Shown piece by piece: positions 22,714-33,468 of a DNA stretch of 64,000 nucleotides (positions are counted from its first letter, which is position 1; the number at the start of each line of letters is the position of its first letter). The DNA is taken from assembly GCA_000697665.1 (NCBI GenBank), contig KL197722.1, positions 469,012-533,011 on the forward strand, in the 5' to 3' direction. The translations under genes were made by a program, and so were the position numbers. This stretch comes from Jaapia argillacea MUCL 33604 (lineage: Eukaryota > Basidiomycota > Agaricomycetes > Jaapiales > Jaapiaceae). Below the pieces are notes generated by a model that saw only the letters and a list, made by a program, of their open reading frames with translations, was not told where the DNA came from and did not search any database.

Positions 22714-23655
22714 TCAGCAAACAACACCATTTAAAATTTGCTTGGCATCGTCTCCCATCTCCCTATGTTTCCACTCAAAGAAAGATTCCGCAACAAACCC
22801 ATCATAGTCTTGATACTCCGACCAAACATGGATCTGCCCATGCGCCTTTCCTTCCAGGATCATGTAAGTCCTACCAAAGCGATACCCCACTTCCATGGGA
22901 TCGGTGTCACCAACGAGCAGCGCCGACATGTCCATCAAGAGAGGGGCAAGGTGTGAATGTGTCACCCCACGGTTCCACGGACGGTCTCCGTATCGTTCAC
23001 CATACGAGGGGCGAGTGGCTGTAGACATGGGGTACGATTTGAAAAGTTCGATGAGTCTCTTCGTATCGTCAATCGACAGGTACCTCCCGCTAGGTAAATC
23101 ATAGGCTAAGTCCCAACTGTCGTCGAGGAGATCAAACTCTTCGCCCGCAAATATCTTGTCAAGTAGTCGATTCGATGCGCCAATCCATCGTCGACAGACT
23201 TCGCGGGCCTGACAATCACAACGAAAATCCTCGTGAAAGCGGAATTGACGGCGACGATCACAACTGCAACCCTTGTCGGGATCCGCAAAGAATCGCAGGG
23301 CATCAGGCCACGTCATACCCGGAGGTGAGTGTGCAAAAGGCCACTCGGTCAATACCAGACGGTACGCGTAAGGGATCTCGATGCCATGTTTCGATTCGAT
23401 GTATTCAACATAGGCATTTCGAACCTTCAAGTTGATCGGCTGAGGGTATGGGTCGTATTGATGAGGTACGAAGGCGACGTTGAGCAAGTGCAGACGGTGA
23501 GGATCGGTGGCGGTTGGGATAAGGGATCGCCATAATGAGCAAACCCGATAAGCTGATAGGAGGTCTGGGAAGGGGAGATAGAGGAGGATGGCTCCGTGAA
23601 GCTCGACCGGCAACATTGTGATGAGCCCATGTTCGGTTATTCGAGCGGTGCTCAT
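22714..23655 (-). CDS. F-box protein, family B copy B1
   Basis: A single-exon gene of 313 residues starting MSTARITEHGL. The F-box is at the N-terminus: TMLPVELHGAILLYLPFPDL followed by SAYRVCSLWRSLI. A conserved middle follows (HQYDPYPQP, YVEYIESKHGIEIP, EWPFAHSPPGMTWPDALRFF), then a Cys-rich insertion (GCSCDRRR, FRCDCQAREVC) and a C-terminal globular part ending GQIHVWSEYQDYDGFVAESF and FEWKHREM. That end has the look of the SMI1/KNR4 (SUKH) fold, which I hold only as a possibility. B2 at 26.2 kb shares the same layout with clear sequence similarity throughout, including the Cys-rich insertion. Likely an SCF substrate adaptor; target unknown. Confidence 0.8.
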   Translation of the reverse strand: MSTARITEHGLITMLPVELHGAILLYLPFPDLLSAYRVCSLWRSLIPTATDPHRLHLLNVAFVPHQYDPYPQPINLKVRNAYVEYIESKHGIEIPYAYRLVLTEWPFAHSPPGMTWPDALRFFADPDKGCSCDRRRQFRFHEDFRCDCQAREVCRRWIGASNRLLDKIFAGEEFDLLDDSWDLAYDLPSGRYLSIDDTKRLIELFKSYPMSTATRPSYGERYGDRPWNRGVTHSHLAPLLMDMSALLVGDTDPMEVGYRFGRTYMILEGKAHGQIHVWSEYQDYDGFVAESFFEWKHREMGDDAKQILNGVVC

Positions 23656-24289
23656 GGAATGCTGGGAAAGGAGGGAGGATGAGCTATCGCATCGCTATGA
23701 GGGGTGAAGACGGGTCCTCCAACTCACATATCGTCATTCACAACCTACGTGAATTGAGTTGGGACGATGTGATATCCAAATCAGAGGACTTGAGGAGTCA
23801 GGTGTGGACGGCGAGGTGGTTGCGAAGCGTTGCGGCGAAGAGAGGCCGGATGCAGCACTGGTACTTGGGTATACACAAAACTTTCTAGAGGAAAGTAATC
23901 AGCTAGAGCAGGTGAAACCCGAAGGACGACGGAGGAACCGGAGAGAGGAACTTGAACCTTTTTCTGGCAAAGTTTGCTTCGACGCTGCGGGAATTCATCC
24001 TCCACATTCCTTTCATTCATACCACGTCATGTCGGCTGGCACGTAACCATAAAAATCTATCCAACTTCATCCCACTGATTATTATCCTTGTCGCTCCATA
24101 GATTTATCCCCTGCACAACACCGCGGGTCGAACTATTGGGAAGCCCTGCGCGAGAATTTGCCGCTGAGTATCCATGGCGTGGACCTACCCTCAGAAGTCT
24201 CTCGTGTGGAACGCGACGTCTCTGCTCTGGACGCCCAGATCGAGAAGTTGACGCGTAAACGCGACGACTCTCTCATAAACTTGCGCGAC
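23656..24289. other. Region between B1 and A2, no supported start for A2
   Basis: The A2 frame stays open upstream to about 24100 (SIHGVDLPSEVSRV, DVSALDAQIEKLTRKRD), which is the coiled coil seen in A3, but it has no ATG before 24290. I tried an upstream exon from the ATG near 24030 and the phase does not fit. Confidence 0.45.
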
Positions 24290-25786
24290 ATGAAGTCCTT
24301 ATTATCCCCCGTTCGCCGAGTACCTCCAGACGTCTTATCAAGCATCTTCATCGAGTGCGTCGGTCAAGACAAGTATGTCGATCCGTGGCGGAATCCTGTA
24401 TCGCTCCTCCTTGCCCGCATTTGCCACCACTGGAGGCGAGTCGCATTGTCAACACCCCTCCTCTGGTCATCGATCCTCGTACACGCCTGCGAAGTCCCCG
24501 CATACCATTCTATCCCGTACATCGCTCTGATCAACTTATTCCTCGAACGTTCCGGCGCCGTACCTCTTTCCCTGGTTTTCAATTTACAGGACCTCGAAAT
24601 GGAAGGTCTCGTCGACGTCCTAATCCCGCACATTCATCGATGCAAGGATCTGATACTCACCTTCGATGATTCCGATGCTGAAAGCTCCCCGGCATGTCGA
24701 GTCCTTCGGTCTATCGAAGCGAAGGCCCCACTACTTCAAGTACTATCTCTATGTGGCCCTGCGGACCGAACTCTCCCCCATATTGATATTGGCCGCGAAG
24801 CACCTCTGCTCCGACGCGTGACCGTGGAAGTGCCTCCGATGAGGCTACGCTTGCCTTGGTCGAGATTAACTCATCTGCATTTTGGGGATTCCACCTCTAT
24901 CGGAAGGATATATTCCTTTCGCGGGTTGCCTCGATGTCCTACGTCAATGTGTCGAGCTCACCCACTGTTGGTTGATTTCGATGACGAGGATAACGAAGAT
25001 AATGAAGAGGACGATTTTCCATCCCAATTCGACGACATCGCACCCATCGTACTGCCGAGGCTGCAGTTTCTGTCCCTTAAAGGAATTCACGGTGACTTGA
25101 TACTCCTACATCACCTTACGGCACCCAGTCTGCGTGAATTGGCCTATTGTCCGGGCCCTTTCAATTCCAACCGCCCATTTGCCCCAGCGCAAGTCTTAAA
25201 AGGCTGCCTAACTCGATCGCGGTGTACTCTCCAGAAACTCGGCCTCTGCTTCCGCCCAATGATAGCAGATGACATCGTTGGATGGATTCGCTGTACTCCT
25301 TCTGTCACTGAGTTAAGACTCCTTGATGACAGTCTCCCCCAGCACTCCGAGGGGGTGACCGTATTTATTGAAGTTCTCAAGTCTCTCCTGTATGAATGTG
25401 ATGTGGATGGTACCAAGGCCTGTCTCCTCCCCAAACTCCAGAGAATCATCATTTTTGTCATTCGACCTTCCTTGCTTCTCGCAAACACCCTCGCGGAAGT
25501 CATCCTATCCAGAAGTGGTGATCCTCGATTTCCCAGCCTCCTACCATCTTCCTCGGCTGCCCACTGTGGCCAACCACTCCCACTTCGTTATGCTCATCTC
25601 GGTCGATCCCGGAACGATATTCTCGTTCATGGTTATGAGGAGTACCTCAGAAGTCGCCTGGCTCGTTTGCTCACCAGCGGGTTCGAACTTGAAACTAGCC
25701 CGCGGAATCGTTCGGTAAGACCAATAGTCTCTTGCACCAAACAGGAACTGATCTCGCCACAACCTCAACAGAAGCATTATGAATGA
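24158..25786 (+). pseudogene. F-box/LRR-like protein, copy A2, probably decaying
   Basis: The frame is similar to A3 along its length: coiled coil (VERDVSALDAQIEKL), F-box SPVRRVPPDVLSSIFIECV, WRRVALSTPLLWSSI, then the LRR-like body. Three things are odd. No in-frame ATG precedes the coiled coil; the first ATG is at 24290. Between about 24908 and 24975 the conserved sequence (FAGCLDVLRQCVELTHCW, compare A3) sits in another frame, bounded by two compensating single-base-type indels, so some 22 residues are replaced by unrelated ones. The final exon 25772-25786, reached by intron 25715-25771, ends after four codons because the Trp codon of the NRxDWPFVS tail is a stop. These are seen directly in comparison with A1 and A3. 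The open frame over 540 codons suggests recent decay, or retained function with an altered segment. Confidence 0.7.
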
Positions 25787-26231
25787 CCTTTCCTGCTTCG
25801 CGATGGTGTTTGATTTGGCGCCCTATCTCATCTTCAGCATCACTATGTCGACGGCCAAGGACGTTGTTTGTTCAAAGGTAGATGCGAGGTGCTGCTACAA
25901 TGAATGACGATCGTTCGGGTACCATAAGTGCACGGCTGGTACTGATTCCAGCGAGATACATCTTAAGAATCCAGTTGTCCAAATTTCGAGAAGCATTGAT
26001 CGTATCATACCTAGAAAAAGATGCTTCCCTGACTGGTGTTCAGGCGGAGTAATGAAAGCAACAGGTCAGAATTTAGTGGAGTGGAATCAGTGGATCAGCT
26101 TGAACCACGAGAACCTTAATGTGTTAAGCTTGACCAGTATTAACGGCGGCCCGCTCGAGTCACTCCCAAGTCATTCCACCATCATGATGTCGTAAACTCC
26201 CCCATGACTTAGCTCGACCTTGGCGACCTCC
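25787..26231. other. Intergenic, no supported gene
   Basis: Separates A2 from B2. I see no open frame with protein character and no repeat. Confidence 0.5.
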
Positions 26232-27134
26232 ATGTTAATTCAAGATCTGCCAGTGGAGTTACACCAGGTGATCCTGGCTAATCTTCCCTTGCCAGACCTC
26301 CTTCACGCCCACCACGTCAACGGCGCATGGAGATTCTTAGTACCCAGAAGCACTACTCCACACCGTCTCTGCTTACTCAACCTCGCATTTCTACCCTACG
26401 AATATGATCCATATCCACATCCAGTCACTCTTACGACTCGATTGACCTACGTCGATTACATCGAATCCACGTACTCTATTCGAATCCCTGAAGAGTACCG
26501 TATCGTCCTCGCCGAGTGGCCGATTTCCATCCCTCCGGCTGGAATGCATTGGCCCCACGCTCTTCGGTTTTTCGATAATGCCGATAAAGGATGTACCTGC
26601 ACTCGGGCGATCAACGAAAACTCGCAGTGCAGCTGTAAGCGGCACGAATGTTATGTCGAAGAAATATCCGTCGTCACAGCCTTACTTGATCGAATCCATG
26701 CAGGAGAGAACATCGATTTTAAGGAGGAGGTGGAGGCAAGATGGGAACTCTTCGACCAGCCTCCCTTGGATGCTCCAGAAACTCGCAGGCAGACCTTGTG
26801 TCTCCTAGATTCCTACCACGATTTTGTCGTGGTGTCTGACGATGCCGCCGCCACATTAAAGCTTGGGGTCTGGAAGCGTGCAAGACGGTCAAAGCTACCG
26901 TTGCTTGTGCTAGATATGTCAGCTTATCCCATCGCGATTGTCGATCCGGGAACGGGAGAATCGACAGAATACATGAACAGGTCACTCTTGATAGTGACTG
27001 GGGCTGCAAGGGGACAGATTCATGGATGGGCAAGCGTATCCTGGTATGACGGGTTTCAGGCCGAGAACTTTTTTCAATGGAGGGCTAAAGAGTTGAAGGA
27101 GGAGCAGTTACAATTACTCGGAGGGGCCCAATAG
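26232..27134 (+). CDS. F-box protein, family B copy B2
   Basis: A single-exon gene of 300 residues starting MLIQDLPVELHQVILANLPL. The F-box runs to HVNGAWRFLVP. The body is collinear with B1: YEYDPYPHPVTL, YVDYIESTYSIRIPEEYRIV, WPISIPPAGMHWPHALRFF, a Cys-rich patch (GCTCTRA, CSCKRHEC) and the C-terminal GQIHGWASVSWYDGFQAENF with FFQWRAKEL. B1 lies 2.6 kb to the left on the opposite strand, so the pair arose by an inverted duplication or by later inversion. The TTG at 26220 is in frame, but ATG at 26232 is the natural start. Confidence 0.8.
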   Translation: MLIQDLPVELHQVILANLPLPDLLHAHHVNGAWRFLVPRSTTPHRLCLLNLAFLPYEYDPYPHPVTLTTRLTYVDYIESTYSIRIPEEYRIVLAEWPISIPPAGMHWPHALRFFDNADKGCTCTRAINENSQCSCKRHECYVEEISVVTALLDRIHAGENIDFKEEVEARWELFDQPPLDAPETRRQTLCLLDSYHDFVVVSDDAAATLKLGVWKRARRSKLPLLVLDMSAYPIAIVDPGTGESTEYMNRSLLIVTGAARGQIHGWASVSWYDGFQAENFFQWRAKELKEEQLQLLGGAQ

Positions 27135-27654
27135 CGGTGGGAAGGCGCAGCTTCCTGCCCTTTCTTGCCTGTAATTATCACGTTCGAATGATGCTCTATC
27201 AGGCAAATATAATACAAAATTGCATTCGTAGTTATTATCCTCCCTTCCATGACGTTGGGGACTCCTATGCTGTCGGAAACTCGAAACTCTCCGAGAAATG
27301 TGCCCGGTACGCTGCTAGATAGTTACGGTTTGTGTGTGGAAGCGCCCCGGCCAGTGTCACGACGTCGATGGTGAATTCAGAATCTGCACACCGTAGCAAT
27401 TTGCACAGACATTGGCACGTGATTTGCTATCCGTACCAACTTGGCCGTACGGGCAAACTTTATCCATTACTTGAATTCATGAATTCGCCAATGCCCACTA
27501 CTCAGAAGAAACATTCGTTGTGAGCATACAATATCACCATTTTCACCTACTTCAATGTCGATCCTGGGTGCTGGTGAGCCTCTCATAACGAACTTCGTCT
27601 AGGAGGAAACTCATTGTTCCGACGTTGACAGATTCATTGTACACACCATACGAG
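27135..27654. other. Intergenic; upstream region of A3
   Basis: No supported gene. Contains the 5' flank block at about 27580-27603 that recurs at 21992-22015. Confidence 0.5.
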
Positions 27655-29277
27655 ATGGAAATATCGTCTTCGGATGCGTCGAGTGCTTATGTCTCAGAGT
27701 TGCTCCCAGAAATCTCACGCCTGGAACTTGACCTGTCGATTCTATGCAAACAGATCGAGGAGTTGACACTTAGGCGGGATGAAGGATTCAGGAAGTTGCG
27801 CGACATGAAGTCCTTGCTATCGCCAATTTGCCGCTTACCTCCGGAGATCCTTGCAAAGGTCTTCGTTGAGTGCGCACACATATATGGGCATGACGATCCG
27901 GCGCGAAATCCCATTTCCCTCGTCCTTGCCCAAATTTGTTATTACTGGAGGCGAGTGGCACTATCAACACCTCTCCTCTGGTCATCGATCGATATACGTG
28001 GCAACGAGATCGCCGAGGAGTTTTCTGCCAAATACATACATCGAATCTCCTTGTTTCTTGAACGGTCGGGCACCTCCCCTTTGTCTCTGGTAATCAACCT
28101 GCGGGACCTCGAAGTCCAAGATCTCCCCGAAATATTGATCCCTTCCATTTGTCGTTGCAACCATCTGCTCATTACCTTCGACGACAGGGATGAAGAAGGC
28201 TCCCCTTTGTGCAGGATTCTGCGATCCATCGAAACAAACGCTCCCCTACTCGAGTCGCTCTCCATCTACGGTTCCGAGAGTCGGGGCCTCCGCGCTGTCG
28301 ATATTGGGCGCGGGGCGCCCTTGCTCCGAGCCATGACCATTTCCTACCCCCCGTCAGGTCTATGCGTGCCTTGGACGCGGCTAACTCATCTACATCTTGG
28401 GGATCAGGAGATTCTGGGAGCAGACTGTCTCCCTTTCACGGACTGTCTGCATGCCCTTCGTCAGTGCGTCGAGTTGACCCACTGTTGGTTCAATTTCGTC
28501 AACGAGGAGGGGGAGCAAGACCATCCGCCTGTTGCTCCCATCATATTGCCAAAATTACGGTTTCTACACCTCACGAGGATGCTCGAGGACTCAATACTCT
28601 TCCATCACCTCACGGTTCCTAATCTTCGCGAACTGGTGTGTTGTCCAACTCGTTGGCAGTTTCGGAAGAGTCTTGCCCCGGCCCCAGCCTTAGAAGACTG
28701 TTTACGTCGATCCGGTTGTACGCTCAACAAAATCATCATTGGCACTCGTGGTGTGGAAGCAGGAGATGTCATAGAATGGCTCCGCTGCACTTCTTCCGTC
28801 ACCGAAGTAAAGCTCGTGGGTGACGACTTCGGCTCCCATAAGGACGAGATGGCTGTGCATATCGCAATTCTCAAGTCTCTCATAGTGGAATCCTCGGTGG
28901 AGGAGCCAGTGCCGCACCTCCTTCCCAATCTTCATGGGATCTCAGTTCTCGTTGATCGCCCTTCTCGACTCCTCGCAGACACACTTGCGAAAGTTATACT
29001 CTCGCGATATGATGCTACACTGCACAACGACCTACCATCACTGCTTCCATACGGGCATCTCGGTTTTTATGAAAACAGTATGACGAGAGGTGATATGGAC
29101 GAACACGACATCAGGAGGCACCTTTCTACTTTGTGCCCTAGGGGAGTCAAGCTTGGAGCCAGCCATTGGAATCGTGCGGTAGGAACAGCATCAATATCTT
29201 CATGGCTCAAACGAGATCTGATTTTACCCATAACTTGACAGAACCGGTTCGATTGGCCCTTTGTTTCTCCGGGATGA
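27655..29277 (+). CDS. F-box/LRR-like protein, copy A3
   Basis: Exons 27655-29178 and 29242-29277. The start is MEISSSDASSAYVSELL; an in-frame TTG upstream is not used. An N-terminal coiled coil (LELDLSILCKQIEELTLRRD) leads into the F-box SPICRLPPEILAKVFVECA, with the second F-box helix at YWRRVALSTPLLWSSI. The body has irregular leucine-rich units (LLESLSIYGSES, LTHLHLGDQEI, LRQCVELTHCWFNF, LPKLRFLHL, SSVTEVKLVGDD). The spliced tail is NRFDWPFVSPG, matching A1. The coiled coil before the F-box is typical of the large mushroom F-box expansion. This is the best reference copy for judging A1 and A2, since all conserved blocks are in one frame. Confidence 0.85.
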
Positions 29278-29579
29278 TAGTCACCTCGAGTGATGTATTG
29301 CGATCACGTGGGGCCCGCCCGACTCTGATATGCACACTTTGACAAGTACGAAGGCGACCTCCCCTTCTGTGAAGACTGAATGAAGATTTCGGGGTGGCCT
29401 TTTGTACCTCCAGCCTTTCGAAATTGCTAAAACACTATAACATGTTGTTTGGACCTTTGTGTTGCATCGTATGAAGCAGTACCACTTCTCATTACCTCCA
29501 TACCAGTTCTCAGAGGGTTCTATCCACGGAACTATGAAATCGTTTACAATAGATATCGCGCACACAATAACATACCACC
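29278..29579. other. Short convergent intergenic space
   Basis: Lies between the tail of A3 and the tail of the lectin gene. Nothing else seen. Confidence 0.5.
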
Positions 29580-31478
29580 TCAAAACCGCTTACTATCATA
29601 ATACGGTCCACCCAACCCTGCATTCCTCCCCACACTATTGCCCATCCCTCCAAGCCCATTCATGAAACCTCCAGTCCCGCTCCCGCCACCCAAACCCATT
29701 CCACCACCAAACCCGCCATATCTCTGCTTCTTCAAATACATCTGGTATCCGTACCATGCGCCAGCAACCAAGCCGGCAAGTAAGAAAATCTTGAAGGAGA
29801 AGCCTAACCAAGAACCTGAGCCTGAGGAGGTAGGGTTTCGAGAGCCGAAGAAGGATGGTCGGAGTTTGTCTCGGGGAGCATTTTCGGGAGAGAGGATTGC
29901 TGAGTAAGTTGAGACGGAGATGATGCTGTAGGAGAGGAAGCCATCAGTAGAGTTTACGATCTATAGGCAACGGAAAGCACGTACTCGTGGTTATCGTGAA
30001 CGGCACCTGTGAGAGCCGAGAATCCGACGAAAGGCGCAGAGGGTAGCGAAATACCAGTGAGGGTGAAGCAGTCTGACCACTCGTCCCCTATTGATGAGCA
30101 CGAAGGTGAAATTATCAACATCCAAAGCAATGACGAAGGGTAACGAAGAAATCTACTTACAGGCTTTGTGCTGGATCTTGACCTGCACGAGTCAACGGCG
30201 CAAGATGAGCAAGTTGTGTTAGTACGACGAATCGGAACGAGGAACACTAACATCGAGGTATTGTTCCCTAATATATGTGATCTTGAGTTTTGTCGCAACA
30301 TTGGTACGACGGAAGTTTGCCTGAGTCATGTGACGACGTTGGTGTAACTCAACATGGGAACATGGAGAAACACATACAGAACATGCCCCGATGGCATTCG
30401 CGTCTCCATCATGCTCCTGGTCATATTTCGTCTTGCCATCTCCAAGCATTGCGACAACACGAGGGAAAGCGTATGAATGCCGTGAATTGGCATACCTATT
30501 GCCACGATTCAAATTTGCCTTCTCCAAGGAGATAGGTGAAAACTTACGTGTCAAGGAAGATTCCCAGACCCTCAAATTCATCTACAGAGACAAGGGCATA
30601 GATGATCCAGTTGAATTGAGTACGATATTGCTATTGGGCAAAGCTAACAAAGAAGTGCAGAACTGACCAATGTTGCCAAAAACGGGGCCTGGTTCAGCAC
30701 GCCCCTTCGTTATCCAAATCGCCAGTCCGTCTCCGAATAAATGTCCAGTTTCTCCTGTGATCTAACCGACAGGTCGTTGGTAACTTGATGAAAGCAATGT
30801 GTAGGGAAACATACTTTGAATTCGACCTCTAGAACAAAATTGGCGGCGGTCAGTGGCAGACGAGACCATAACCAGCCCATTTCTGATGGTCGAGCGCGTG
30901 TTAGCCGGATATGTTTATTCGTGTTCTTAGGTTAATGACGCGAATGGACAGATTAGTTCGAGCAGAAAAGGCGGGAAATCTAGCTTACGATTATAGTGTC
31001 GGCTCCAAAATCCCACCATCTAGAATATGAGAAAGCAGAAAATTGAGCAAAGAGATAACAGGGTTCATGTAAAGATAGTCGCACCGGTTCTGGAGGTCTT
31101 GGTCGATGTAAGGGGGAAATATTGAATGTGTTCGCAATTGGACGGTCTGAAATCAAGGAGTCATGAGTTTTTCGGAGACAGGCGCTTTCAATGAACAGGA
31201 GGAAGGGTCGGGTGTCATTGTTGCCATCAAGTACCCAGCTCTCGCAAAACCCATCGCGTGCCCAAATCTGCCACCATCCCCAAAAGCAAAAAAAGCTCTT
31301 TCCATGAAGCCACCAGTTTCATCCAGTTCCCTTTCTAGCCTGCCTGACGCGCCCGTGGAAGAAGCTGACAAGACTCACCCTCTCAATGGTCCTGTTCATA
31401 ACCTTGGTCTCCTCCTTCTTGGCCAGCACACCCAGAGAAGCCAGACTCAGACAAAACAGCAGCCGACACAGTAGCATT
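29580..31478 (-). CDS. L-type (legume-like) lectin, ER-Golgi cargo receptor (Emp46/47, VIP36 type)
   Basis: Starts MLLCRLLFCLSLASLGVLA (signal peptide) at 31478. A long first intron of about 230 nt ends at 31151, then QLRTHSIFPPYIDQDLQNRW and WDFGADTI, the standard front of the lectin domain. Downstream exons give TGLAIFLDTFANSRHSYAFP, MLGDGKTKYDQEHDGDANAI, RRTNVATKLKITYI, DEWSDCFTL and VGFSALTGAVHDNHEYVLS, the hallmark carbohydrate-recognition core with the conserved Asp/Asn/His residues. Near the C-terminus there is one transmembrane helix (FKIFLLAGLVAGAWYGYQMY), then a short Gly-rich cytosolic tail ending PYYDSKRF. Type I membrane lectins of this family bind high-mannose glycoproteins and carry them between ER and Golgi. 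The terminal aromatic residue fits an ER-exit signal. Neighbour ERD2 reads away from it, so two secretory-pathway genes may share a promoter. Confidence 0.88.
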
Positions 31479-31789
31479 GCTGAGGGTAAGAACATGAACT
31501 AAGAATCAGAACGAGCGACGAGGAAAACCAGATGTTGAAGACCGAGGATGGTGGTGACGAGGTAAAATGGAATAATGTTACCTAAGTTCGTAAAACAAGA
31601 TGGTGAAAAATAATAATTAAATAATGATAGGTAAGTAAATAAGATCGTCAACAACCCTACGTCAGAATATTCCCACGAAGTTTGAAGGGTGATTCTTGCC
31701 AACGAACACGTCGCGTCCCCAACTATTGGCCTTGCACGGTTGTTATCCACGTCCGCGACGACTCGAATCCACAAACTCCTACCATCACC
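31479..31789. other. Divergent promoter between the lectin and ERD2 genes
   Basis: No coding potential. Both flanking genes begin outward from here with about 310 nt between start codons. Confidence 0.55.
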
Positions 31790-32842
31790 ATGAATATCTT
31801 TCGCTTATTTGGTGCGCCGAAGAACTCATATCTATGCGATTCCCTTGACTCTAACATGGGCGTGGTGCGGTCCCATAGGTGACCTATCCCATCTGGCCTC
31901 GATATTCATCCTCATACACAAAATATACACCACGAGATCATGTCGAGGTGGGTCTATTTGCTTGGATTTTTGGCCAAAGGAATGCGAAGTTCACGACGAA
32001 CTCGGACTACGCCAGGTATATCCTTCAAAACCCAAGCACTCTACGTCGCGGTATTCGTCACCCGATACCTTGACCTCCTGTACTCATGGGTGTCACTGTA
32101 CAACTTCGCAATGAAAGTTTTCTTCATTGGGAGTAGTTGCTATATCCTCTTCCTAATGAAGGTTAAATACCGGTGAGTGTACCATCCCTGTGTCCCTCTC
32201 CACGCCCTAACCTTACCGTGTTCATGCTTAGCCCCACCAACGACCCAGCAATTGACACCTTCCGTATCGAATACCTCCTTGGACCCTGCGTTCTTCTCGG
32301 CCTCATCTTCAACTACGGATACACTTTGACAGAAATACTCTGGTCATTCTCGATCTTCCTAGAATCAGTGGCCATTCTACCGCAGCTCTTCATGTTGCAG
32401 AGGACGGGAGAGGCAGAGACTATCACGACCCATTATTTGGCGGCTCTGGGAGCGTATAGGGCCTTGTATATCCCTAATTGGATTTATCGGTGAGTCCTGG
32501 TTTTTGCTTTGCGTGGGATCTGGGTGTGACACCCCCCTCGACCCTCAGTCCGCTGCTAATTTGTTCCCGTCAATAGTTACTTCTCAGAGGGATACATTGA
32601 CCCAATCGCTGTGACGGCAGGCATAGTTCAAACAGGTCTTTACCTTGACTTCTTCTACGTTTACTTCACGAAGTGCGCCCCTGTTTCTCCATGTCCCTTG
32701 CGGATGTGCGCTGATATGCTCTTGGTACCTCCTCTCCCCTCATGTCTGCTCTGGTTACTCGTCCGACCATCCACCTCTCGCGACTGTTCCTGTCACGCGG
32801 AAAAGAGTACTACAAGGTCAGAAGTTCGAGTTGCCCGCGTGA
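31790..32842 (+). CDS. ERD2: ERD2, HDEL/KDEL receptor (ER lumen protein-retaining receptor)
   Basis: Starts MNIFRLFG at 31790. Exons joined by short introns give [93 protein letters not shown] and [20 protein letters not shown], the invariant ERD2 signatures, and a seven-helix membrane protein. The last exon is reached from a phase-2 donor in FYVYFT and ends [11 protein letters not shown], the family's usual C-terminus; this fixes the stop at 32840-32842. The product captures escaped ER proteins bearing HDEL/KDEL in the Golgi and returns them by COPI. No breaks seen. Confidence 0.93.
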
Positions 32843-33468
32843 CTCCCGTCAGCGGATCGGGGTATTGCCTATGGACATGTATCTGGTGTGGTGAGAGACC
32901 CTGTGTTTTCTTGGGCAAGGACCAATTCTTTGCAACCTTGTTACCCTGGGGTGTAGTACGTGACAGAGCACGAAATAGATGTTCTACTTGGACTTCATTA
33001 ATCCGCTGCCATGCCCGCCGTCTTGGACTGACTCAAGGCTCCACCGCTCTCGCGAATCCCCAATATGAGCATTATTCTACCATCACGTGGAACTCTAGCT
33101 CGACCGTTAGTCCCTCCCACTCCACGATCCTAACTTTGTCCCGCCATGTCTCTGTCTTTGTAGCTGGAGGCCTTGAAGGGCCTGAGAGCAATTCTGGTTG
33201 CACGACGCTGTCGCGTTTGGCGTTTAGGAGGCGTACAAACCTCGTAGATAGATCATTGTACCGTCCAGTCGGGCAAGGCAAAAGAGACATCCAGACTGAG
33301 GCTACCACTCAGAATTCCGCGGACTGCGGTACATGCCACAGGCATCTCGTCAAGTTTTTCCATGTCACGTGTGACGCGCCTGTTTTACTTTGGCATTTGC
33401 TGTTCATTTTCCGTGTCCACACCGACGCCCGACCGATCCCTACTCCCCTGTTCTTTACCACCTCGACC
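32843..33468. other. Intergenic, no supported gene; two CACGTG sites
   Basis: An open frame from the ERD2 region runs through this stretch but has no protein character. CACGTG palindromes occur at 33084-33089 and 33366-33371, upstream of the pterin dehydratase-like gene; they are typical bHLH-binding sites but two may occur by chance. Confidence 0.45.

Noticed and set aside
24882-25100. Separate 72-codon plus-strand gene inside F-box A2
   Set aside because: It is the displaced segment of the A2 frame between two indels, not a gene of its own.
28209-28622. 137-codon open frame inside F-box A3
   Set aside because: Shifted-frame shadow; the A3 frame here matches A1 and A2.
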